From Clostridia bacterium (GTDB lineage: Bacteria; Bacillota; Clostridia; TANB77; CAG-508): a DNA stretch of 23,184 nucleotides. The notes under the pieces are model-generated. The model worked only from the letters and a program-made list of their open reading frames with translations, ran no database searches and had not been told where the DNA came from. Positions 1 to 5,877 of this stretch are shown here, in pieces. The DNA lies in assembly GCA_900758165.1 (NCBI GenBank), contig CAAEQN010000034.1:1-23184 (forward strand). Direction: 5' to 3'. The position numbers and the translations under genes were made by a program. How positions within the stretch are numbered: position 1 is the first letter of the stretch; each line of letters starts with the position of its first letter.

Positions 1-132
1 GGAAAAGGAATTATTGTAATTCCAGCAGAATTAACAGATGAATATAAAGATTTATTAATTAATTATTATGAGGGAAAAGATAAAACAAAAATTAAAAAGT
101 TTTTAAAAGAAAAATGTTTTATAAAAATATAG
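1..132 (+). CDS. C-terminal fragment of an unidentified protein
   Basis: An open frame enters from the left edge and ends at TAG 130-132, giving 43 residues that begin GKGIIVIPAELTDEY and end in a lysine-rich helix-like stretch. The start and most of the protein lie outside the window. The pattern of a short strand, then a D/E-Y-K helix, then KIKKFLKEKC faintly recalls the tails of small Fic-domain proteins, but no Fic motif (HPFxxGNG) is visible, so no function is assigned. No T-rich terminator follows at once; a hairpin with a T-run lies about 150 bases downstream. Confidence 0.6.
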   Translation, partial: GKGIIVIPAELTDEYKDLLINYYEGKDKTKIKKFLKEKCFIKI

Positions 133-281
133 GAATTTATATATGCAGTCAAAGTGCAGTCACAAAGTTTCAATATATTGATATTACTGCACTTTGAAAA
201 GATATAAGAGTAGTCACCTCGACCATATTTAGCCCTTTTTCAAGGGAATTTAAGAGAATTTATAAAAATTCAAAAATTATG

Positions 282-326
282 AATTATGCTATTTTTCAAT
301 AAAAATGAAGAATAGCATAATTTTTT
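282..326 (+). terminator. AT-rich hairpin with T-run
   Basis: AATTATGCTATT (282-293) pairs perfectly with AATAGCATAATT (311-322), and the 3' arm runs into TTTTTT (321-326). This fits intrinsic termination on the + strand. It lies far from the stop of the edge gene, so what it terminates is unclear. Confidence 0.45.
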
Positions 327-500
327 ATATGTAAAGAAGACGAAATTTTAGAAAAAGATTTCATTTTTTCGTTTGTTTAGTTTATTATATCTAAAAACTA
401 AATAAATTTAAAAAATACAACTATAGATACTAACAAGAAAATAATTTTAGATTAAAAATATGTTTTACGGATATAATAATAACAAATTTTGGTATTGTTA

Positions 501-529
501 TTGAAAAAAAATATTAAAAAATATATAAT
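501..529 (+). promoter_or_regulatory. Promoter for the M18 aminopeptidase
   Basis: TTGAAA (501-506), a 17-base spacer and TATAAT (524-529). Initiation around 536 would leave a leader of only about 20 bases that still contains the AAAGGAG ribosome site. Confidence 0.6.
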
Positions 530-555
530 ACCAAAGTGAAAGGAGAATTATTAAT

Positions 556-1968
556 ATGGAAGAGAAAAAAACAGTAGATATTTTAAAAGAAAAATTATTT
601 ACTAAAAGAGAAAATGGTTGGAAGAGCAAAAATTCGGACGAGAGGAATGTTATTTTCGAGCATGCAAAAGGATATATAAGCTACATGAATAAATCGAAAA
701 CTGAAAGAGAAATAGTATCGACAAGTGTACAGCTAGCAGAAAAAGAAGGATTTAGAGATATCAACGAGTTTAGTACATTAAAACCTGGAGACAGAATTTA
801 TTACGTAAATAGAGAAAAAAGTATGTACCTTGCTATAATTGGTGAGAATAACATAGAAGAAGGAGTAAATATAATAGGAGCACATGCAGACTCTCCAAGA
901 TTGGATTTAAAGCCAAATCCATTATATGAAGATAATGAATTTGCGTATTTAAAAACACATTATTATGGTGGAATAAAAAAATATCAATGGACAACAATTC
1001 CACTTTCAATACATGGAGTTATAGTTAAGGCAAATGGAGAAAAAATTACTATAAATATAGGGGAAAATGAAGAAGATCCAATATTTACAATAACAGATTT
1101 ATTGCCACATCTTGCACAAGAACAAATGGAAAAGAAATTAAAAGAAGGAGTAAACGGAGAAGCTTTAAATTTGTTAGTAGGAAGTATTCCATATAACGAA
1201 GACACGTCAGAACAGGTAAAATTAAACATTTTAAATATATTAAATGAAAAATATGGAATGACAGAAGCGGACTTTTTAAGTTCTGAAATAGAGTTAGTAC
1301 CGGCTATGAAATGTAGAAGTATGGGATTGGATAATAGCCTAATAGCAGGATATGGTCAAGATGATAAGGTATGCGTTTATGCTGAACTTAAGGCTTTGAT
1401 GGATATAAAACAAACACCAAAAAGAACAGCAGTATGTATAATTTCGGATAAAGAGGAAATTGGAAGTATGGGAAATACAGGAATGGAATCCCATGTTTTT
1501 GATACATTTATGTCAGAAATATTAAACAAATTAGGAGTAAATAGACCTAATTTATTAGATAAGGTTTTCTGTAACTCTAAAATGTTATCTGCAGATGTTG
1601 ATGCAGGGCTAGATCCAATTTATGCACAAGTGTCTGAAAAAAATAATGCATCTTATTTAGGAAGAGGAATAGGATTGAATAAATATACTGGAGCAAGAGG
1701 AAAATCGGGAGCTTCAGATGCAAATGCGGAATTTGTTGCGGAAATTAGAAATATATTCGAGAAGAATAATATAAAATACCAAATAAGTGAATTAGGAAAA
1801 GTTGATGTTGGAGGAGGAGGAACAATAGCATATATTTTAGCAAATAAAGGAATAGATGTTATAGACTGCGGAGTTCCAGTGTTATCAATGCATTCTCCTT
1901 ATGAAGTAACAAGCAAATTAGACATATATGAAGCATATAAAGGCTATAAAGCTTTTTGGGAAGAATAA
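556..1968 (+). CDS. M18 family metalloaminopeptidase
   Basis: Cytosolic zinc aminopeptidase of family M18 (aspartyl/leucyl aminopeptidase type), which removes N-terminal residues from peptides during peptide turnover. The 470 residues match the usual family length. Family metal-site motifs are all present: HADSPRLD with H110, a DD pair at 269-270, DKEEIGS at 298-304 (general base and metal ligand), and SMHSPYE with H446 near the C-terminus. There is no signal peptide or membrane segment. The start ATG follows an AAAGGAG ribosome site and a consensus promoter, so it appears monocistronic. It converges on the DUF2207 gene across a shared terminator. M18 substrate preference (acidic versus neutral residues) cannot be read from sequence alone, so no gene symbol is given. 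Confidence 0.95.
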   Translation: MEEKKTVDILKEKLFTKRENGWKSKNSDERNVIFEHAKGYISYMNKSKTEREIVSTSVQLAEKEGFRDINEFSTLKPGDRIYYVNREKSMYLAIIGENNIEEGVNIIGAHADSPRLDLKPNPLYEDNEFAYLKTHYYGGIKKYQWTTIPLSIHGVIVKANGEKITINIGENEEDPIFTITDLLPHLAQEQMEKKLKEGVNGEALNLLVGSIPYNEDTSEQVKLNILNILNEKYGMTEADFLSSEIELVPAMKCRSMGLDNSLIAGYGQDDKVCVYAELKALMDIKQTPKRTAVCIISDKEEIGSMGNTGMESHVFDTFMSEILNKLGVNRPNLLDKVFCNSKMLSADVDAGLDPIYAQVSEKNNASYLGRGIGLNKYTGARGKSGASDANAEFVAEIRNIFEKNNIKYQISELGKVDVGGGGTIAYILANKGIDVIDCGVPVLSMHSPYEVTSKLDIYEAYKGYKAFWEE

Positions 1969-2021
1969 AATTAAATGTAAATTTGATTATTAACAATAGA
2001 GCGCAAAGTTTAAAAAAATAG

Positions 2022-2057
2022 AAATAAACCCTTGAAATAAAATTCAAGGGTTTATTT
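2022..2057. terminator. Bidirectional terminator between convergent genes
   Basis: A perfect 15-bp stem (2022-2036 with 2043-2057) contains AAACCCTTGAA and its complement around a 6-base loop. A/T-rich flanks on both sides would act as a U-tract in either direction, serving the aminopeptidase (+) and the DUF2207 gene (-). Confidence 0.8.
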
Positions 2058-2061
2058 AACT

Positions 2062-3828
2062 TTAATGTATAAAATTAAACAATAAAGATATTTGACGAAA
2101 CATAAAATGTTTTGCTTTTAACGGAAACCTCCGGCCTCCGCCGCCTCCACCAAAGGAGCCACCGCCACCTCCGCCAGAGGAGAATCCACCTCCACCACTG
2201 GAATAACTTTCAGCTCTTGCTTTGGCAGTATTTGCATGTGAGATACCATTAGATGAACAATAATTTATGAATATTATGTTATCATAAGAACTGAATTTAG
2301 ATTGTTCTATAACTTCTGGATATAAATCCTTAAACTCTTTGGCAACTTTCTTTGCAATACCCATCATTTGAGCATAAATTAAGTAATCTTCAAATAAATG
2401 TACTTCTATAGCTGCTCTGTCGGATATAAGAGTATAATCATTTAAATATTTCTTTAAACCAGCCAATTCAGTAGCTTCCTGAATTATTTGAGGAGAAGGT
2501 TTATATTTTTTGTGCTTAAATATAAAACCTGTAGTGATAGGAGAGAGTAACTCTTGATTAACTAAATTCTGACGTTCCTTTTTTAGGATTTCATCAAACC
2601 AATCTAGTATTTTTGAGTAACTTCTATTACACCAACGCTCAAATTCTTTGCTTTCCAAAATGCCGTCCTTGCTAGCTTTTAATAACATTTCAAATAATTC
2701 TTTTTCTTTTTCATCTAAAATTAAATCCGGATCTGTTTCATTTAAAATAATAACTGTATTTTCTTTTCTAAAAATTGTACCAGACTCTTTTTGATCTATT
2801 TTAATAATAGAATTTTTTAGCCATTTTAAGATAATAGATCCTAAAATATCGGTTTTATTCTTGAAAATTCCATATTGATATCCAATGTAATAAGCTCTAA
2901 ATAAATTATTTTGACAAGGAATATCTCTAAAATAAGGTATATCTTTAGTTAATTTTCTATCTTTAGATAAAATATCATAGTTCCCTTGAGCACTCCTAAT
3001 TGCAATAAAAATAGGTAGTATAACAAAGAAAACTATAGACAAAGTAAAGTCAAAAATAGATCCGAGTATACTAAAAAAAGAAGATTTTGCTTTTTGCTTA
3101 TACGCAGTTGCTCCTTCTTGTGCCATAGTATAATAGTGATTAAAATCATAATCTAAACTATTTGCTGTTGAAAATGTCTCTGGTGGGAATTTTACTAAAA
3201 TAGTCATATATTCATTTTTATTTAAACGACCATCTGATTGCATTTCTATATAACCATTATAAACATAAGCGGTGCCACCATAATTTCCATAACCCCAAAC
3301 ATCTACAGTATCTGGAATGGAAAAATTAGTATGTATTTTAATATATACATTACCAATAGAATTAGAAAAATCATAAGGAATTAATGTCCAGTAAATCATT
3401 TGAGAATCTGTTAACTCTGATACAAAATTTGTAATTGTATATTTTACGGTATAAATATGAGAACCATAACTACTAATTCCCCAACATAATTCAACACCAT
3501 CGGAGACTTTGTTTATTCCACATTTATTTGCTTTACTTGCAAGATTTCCAGAAGTATTCCAAAAATCTAGTGTAGTATAAGTTGAGGATTCATCTTTAAC
3601 AGTTAAATTTGTAATTTTAGAATTACCTAGATTATAATAAGGATGATATGTTTCTGTTCCTTCTGCTACGTTGCAATCCCAAACTTCTGTAACTGTTGCA
3701 TTACCATTGTCGTCAATAAAGATATCCATAGAAAGTTTATTAATAGAATTGGCATCAACATGTTTGTAACATGTAAATAAGATAAATGAAAAAAATGAAA
3801 GTAAAAGAATCTTTAAAGATTTCTTCAT
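2062..3828 (-). CDS. DUF2207 domain membrane protein with glycine-rich tail
   Basis: Predicted exported membrane protein of the DUF2207 (YciQ-like) family, function unknown. It has a signal peptide (about residues 1-26), an extracytoplasmic beta-rich DUF2207 domain (about 30-225), one membrane segment (about 250-278), a charged cytoplasmic region, and a tail at about 541-570 made almost wholly of Gly and Ser. Such a Gly/Ser tail is typical of the family. The pair of extra membrane segments found in many relatives between the two cytoplasmic parts is not visible: a soluble KKYKPSPQIIQEATELAGL stretch takes its place. About 20 residues (starting RRFPLKAKHF) follow the glycine tail, which is unusual and may be a small stop-loss extension. 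ATG with AAAGGAGG upstream (3839-3846 on +) fixes the start. Confidence 0.88.
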   Translation of the reverse strand: MKKSLKILLLSFFSFILFTCYKHVDANSINKLSMDIFIDDNGNATVTEVWDCNVAEGTETYHPYYNLGNSKITNLTVKDESSTYTTLDFWNTSGNLASKANKCGINKVSDGVELCWGISSYGSHIYTVKYTITNFVSELTDSQMIYWTLIPYDFSNSIGNVYIKIHTNFSIPDTVDVWGYGNYGGTAYVYNGYIEMQSDGRLNKNEYMTILVKFPPETFSTANSLDYDFNHYYTMAQEGATAYKQKAKSSFFSILGSIFDFTLSIVFFVILPIFIAIRSAQGNYDILSKDRKLTKDIPYFRDIPCQNNLFRAYYIGYQYGIFKNKTDILGSIILKWLKNSIIKIDQKESGTIFRKENTVIILNETDPDLILDEKEKELFEMLLKASKDGILESKEFERWCNRSYSKILDWFDEILKKERQNLVNQELLSPITTGFIFKHKKYKPSPQIIQEATELAGLKKYLNDYTLISDRAAIEVHLFEDYLIYAQMMGIAKKVAKEFKDLYPEVIEQSKFSSYDNIIFINYCSSNGISHANTAKARAESYSSGGGGFSSGGGGGGSFGGGGGGRRFPLKAKHFMFRQISLLFNFIH

Positions 3829-3909
3829 TGTAAAAAGCCTCCTTTTTCAATATTATAGTAATTATTTCATATAATATTAAAATTAGCAATATAAAATAAT
3901 GAGAAACTA

Positions 3910-3938
3910 TTGAAAAAATGAAATAAAAAAAGTATAAT
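3910..3938 (+). promoter_or_regulatory. Promoter for tRNA-Arg(ACG)
   Basis: TTGAAA (3910-3915), a 17-base spacer and perfect TATAAT (3933-3938), ending 16 bases before the tRNA. Confidence 0.75.
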
Positions 3939-3954
3939 AAATTATGTTATATGT

Positions 3955-4031
<77 letters not shown>

Positions 4032-4053
4032 AATTAAGCATCTGTATATACTT

Positions 4054-4410
4054 TTAAGCACTTATTTTCATAGGTGCTTTTATTTTTTTCTTAGTAAACC
4101 TTTTTCCTTTTAATTTAGTTTCTTTTTCTGTATCTAAATATTGTTTTGTAGTGTTTATATCACTATGCCCCATTTGACTTGCAACCTGTTCTATTGTATA
4201 TCCAGCATTGTGCAAAGCATTTGTTCCATAAAAATGTCGCAATAAATGTGGATGCAATTCATTTAATTTGCAAATATTTTTGTATTTATTTAATAACCTA
4301 TTACAAAAATTTCTATTTACTGGTTTTTTAGTATTTATGCTTTTTTGATTATATATGTAGCTACCAACTGGATTGAATTTACTTTTTAAATTGATATACG
4401 TAGTAGATGG
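4054..4410 (-). pseudogene. Tyrosine recombinase/integrase, C-terminal remnant
   Basis: The frame open back to a stop at 4411-4413 gives 118 residues, all from the C-terminal half of a phage/ICE-type tyrosine recombinase. HPHLLRHFYGTNAL carries the HxxR box, QMGHSDINTTKQYLD carries the second conserved His and the nucleophile Tyr, and a basic tail follows. The N-terminal SAM-like domain and the first catalytic Arg are missing. No ATG or ribosome site is visible; TTG at 4257 is only an internal start. The stop codon lies 22 bases from the tRNA-Arg CCA, the usual geometry for an integrase at its tRNA attachment site. Its upstream end coincides with an 11-bp inverted repeat (4351-4361 with 4410-4420, GCTACATATAT). 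Most likely a dead relic of an excised or eroded element. Confidence 0.8.
4056..4090 (+). terminator. Terminator of tRNA-Arg(ACG)
   Basis: AAGCACTTA (4056-4064) pairs with TAGGTGCTT (4071-4079) with one G-T pair, followed by TTATTTTTTT. The hairpin lies inside the last codons of the opposing recombinase remnant. Confidence 0.7.
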
Positions 4411-4557
4411 CTACATATATCATTATGTAAATATTAGCATAATATTATATATTTTATAGTATTTTGTCGAAAGAATTTTTAATATAAATATATGTAGTTG
4501 TTACCTTGTGTATATTTTCCAGTATTTTCAATATAATAAATTCAAAAGGAGGCTAAA

Positions 4558-4895
4558 ATGGAAAATATAACAAATGAACAAATTAACAAAGCTTTTGGAA
4601 TGATTTTTCAACAATATAGATTAAAAAATAATTTAACACAAGAAAAATTAGCTGAAGAATTATCAAAATTCACAAAAACTATATCACAATTAGAAACCGC
4701 AAAAGATGGCACTAGTAAAATGACCGATATAAACTTAATGAATTTTTTAGGTATTGAACCTAATATTTTATATAAAGATTTTATAACAAATCCTGAATTG
4801 AAGCAGAAGATTGGAATTTCTGAAAAATAAACGAATTATCGTATGATAAAGTTGAAGCATTATTTAAGATAATTGATATTTTGAAAACTATATAA
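4558..4895 (+). pseudogene. XRE-type HTH regulator, frameshifted near its 3' end
   Basis: Residues 1-90 read in one frame (4558-4830) and contain a Cro/CI-type helix-turn-helix (NLTQEKLAEEL, then TKTISQLETAKDGTSK) plus a conserved-looking tail, FLGIEPNILYKDFITNPEL. Reading stops at TAA 4828-4830, just after an A5 run (4823-4827). Shifting -1 there opens 22 more codons, including LSYDKVEALFKIIDILK, up to TAA 4893-4895. This is the type of C-terminus such regulators normally have. The simplest view is loss of one A from an A6 run, or slippage there; the N-terminal DNA-binding domain may still work. A strong AAAAGGAGG (4544-4552) and a TATAAT (4532-4537) precede the ATG. Confidence 0.75.
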
Positions 4896-4915
4896 ATTGA
4901 TCAATATTGATTTTA

Positions 4916-4952
4916 TGTCAAATTTGACAATGATTCTAAAATATAATATAAT
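4916..4952 (+). promoter_or_regulatory. Perfect consensus promoter with overlapping palindrome
   Basis: TTGACA (4924-4929), 17 bases, TATAAT (4947-4952): a full sigma-A consensus, expected to be strong. The -35 is the right arm of a perfect 14-bp palindrome, TGTCAAATTTGACA (4916-4929), a plausible operator. Confidence 0.8.
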
Positions 4953-4984
4953 TATATTAACCTATCTTAAGGAGGATTTTTGAA

Positions 4985-5200
4985 ATGAAAGCACCAATGT
5001 ACCATGATGGCAAACGGTTAAATTATGAGGAGATTTTTCGTTCAACTTTTCCAAGACCAACCGAAGATTCTGCAAGAGCGGTTTTAGAATCTATTAGAAG
5101 TCAACATAGTTCTACAGATGGATGGGTTGAGCTTGATGCACGGATTGAAAAAACTCCAGCAGGATTTGTCGCAGTGCGACATCATGCTCAGTACAAGTAA
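4985..5200 (+). CDS. Small orphan protein of unknown function
   Basis: A 71-residue, hydrophilic, soluble-looking protein with no signal peptide or membrane segment (MKAPMYHDGKRLNYEEIF at the start, VAVRHHAQYK at the end). It looks genuinely expressed: perfect promoter, AAGGAGG (4969-4975) nine bases before ATG, and a strong terminator immediately after. I do not recognise the family. By eye the GC content is clearly higher than that of its neighbours (roughly 40 percent), and codons rare elsewhere here (CGG, GTC, GTG, CGA) appear, pointing to recent transfer. It sits between two XRE regulators within the island; it could be an element-borne accessory factor, but there is no direct evidence of role. 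Confidence 0.75.
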   Translation: MKAPMYHDGKRLNYEEIFRSTFPRPTEDSARAVLESIRSQHSSTDGWVELDARIEKTPAGFVAVRHHAQYK

Positions 5201-5204
5201 CTTC

Positions 5205-5260
5205 AAAAAAACGATTTTTAGGAAATTTGTCAATTGACATATCCTAAAAGTCGTTTTTAA
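5205..5260. terminator. Long terminator hairpin with palindromic loop
   Basis: Arms 5207-5223 and 5242-5258 pair over 17 bp with one G-T pair and end in TTTTT. It terminates the 71-codon gene and, read on the minus strand, overlaps the stop of the convergent XRE gene. The apex contains a perfect TGTCAATTGACA palindrome (5228-5239) similar to the one on the upstream promoter. Confidence 0.8.
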
Positions 5261-5604
5261 TTATTCGCCATATATTTTATTAATTGTATTACTGACTTTT
5301 TTTCTTTATCTGTTAACTTTTGAAAATCTATTAAAAAATTTTCAGAAAATTCATTGTTATTATTTATAAAATTTAAATCTATAATTTGAGATAAAGTAAT
5401 ATTTAAAGCATTGCATATATTAATTAAAGTAATTGTTGTAGGCATACAATTTCCCATTTCTAATTCATATATATGATTAGATGATAAATTACTTTTCTCT
5501 GTAAGTTCTTCCCTTGTTAATTTTTTCTTTTTTCTATATTGAAAAATATTGCTTCCTATATATTTAGCTAATTTGTTTTTTCTTTCATTGTCAGAAACAG
5601 TCAT
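5257..5604 (-). CDS. XRE-family transcriptional regulator
   Basis: A 115-residue Cro/CI-like regulator. The helix-turn-helix spans about residues 12-65: GSNIFQYRKKKKLTREELTE, LSSNHIYELEMG, then TLINICNALNITLSQII. An acidic linker and a short C-terminal helix (LTDKEKKSVIQLIKYM) follow, typical of small DNA-binding repressors in mobile elements. Start chosen at the ATG ending at 5604, because GGAG lies eight bases upstream of it; the ATG six codons earlier has no ribosome site. It is divergent from the surface protease gene, with 273 bases between them that carry four similar 18-bp palindromes. It is probably the local repressor of that gene and of itself (inference). Confidence 0.85.
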   Translation of the reverse strand: MTVSDNERKNKLAKYIGSNIFQYRKKKKLTREELTEKSNLSSNHIYELEMGNCMPTTITLINICNALNITLSQIIDLNFINNNNEFSENFLIDFQKLTDKEKKSVIQLIKYMANN

Positions 5605-5685
5605 AATTTCATCTCCTATCATTTTTTAATTATATTATTTATGTATTTCGCATTAAACAATATAAAAAATGATTTTTGATAATAA

Positions 5686-5821
5686 TTACATATTTAAGTG
5701 TAAAAAAATACATTTTATACATTTAAAACACATAAAAAAAACATTTAAAGATGTATTAAAAATATTTACAAATATAAAAAAAATATATATAATAATGTCA
5801 AAAATACATTTTTAAATGTAT
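5686..5821. promoter_or_regulatory. Cluster of 18-bp operator-like palindromes
   Basis: Four related sites: 5686-5703 TTACATATTTAAGTGTAA; 5717-5734 ATACATTTAAAACACATA; 5739-5756 AAACATTTAAAGATGTAT; 5804-5821 ATACATTTTTAAATGTAT (perfect 8-2-8 palindrome). An extra half-site ATACATTTT lies at 5708-5716. They occupy the divergent gap between an XRE repressor and a wall-anchored protease. The last two flank the protease promoter, as repressor sites would. Confidence 0.6.
5765..5793 (+). promoter_or_regulatory. Promoter for the surface protease
   Basis: TTTACA (5765-5770), 17 bases, TATAAT (5788-5793). A start near 5800 would place the perfect palindrome 5804-5821 over the first transcribed bases. 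Confidence 0.65.
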
Positions 5822-5877
5822 AAAATGCAAAAACAACATATATGCAATTAAAATTATATGTGAAAAAGGGGGAAATT

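Larger units (their letters stand above)
133..555. other. Non-coding stretch between the edge gene and the aminopeptidase
   Basis: No credible reading frame is seen in these 423 bases. They hold an 11-bp perfect inverted repeat (150-160 with 186-196), a terminator-like hairpin with a T-run (282-326), and the aminopeptidase promoter (501-529). The promoter is itself bracketed by a 9-bp inverted repeat, TTTGGTATT (488-496) with AATACCAAA (527-535), which could be an operator. The rest is AT-rich and featureless by eye. Confidence 0.6.

Noticed and set aside
212..225. AGTCACCTCGACCA, which read on the minus strand resembles the 3' part of a tRNA
   Set aside because: Only about 14 bases fit; no T-loop or other arms follow, so neither a tRNA nor an attachment site can be supported.
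5842..5877. Upstream ATG extending the surface protease by 12 residues
   Set aside because: No ribosome site before it, and it would put charged residues ahead of a clean signal peptide that starts at 5878 after AAAGGGGG.
5623..5877. Riboswitch (for example c-di-GMP type) ahead of the LPXTG protein
   Set aside because: The leader is short and almost entirely A/T, with no conserved aptamer core or terminator hairpin.
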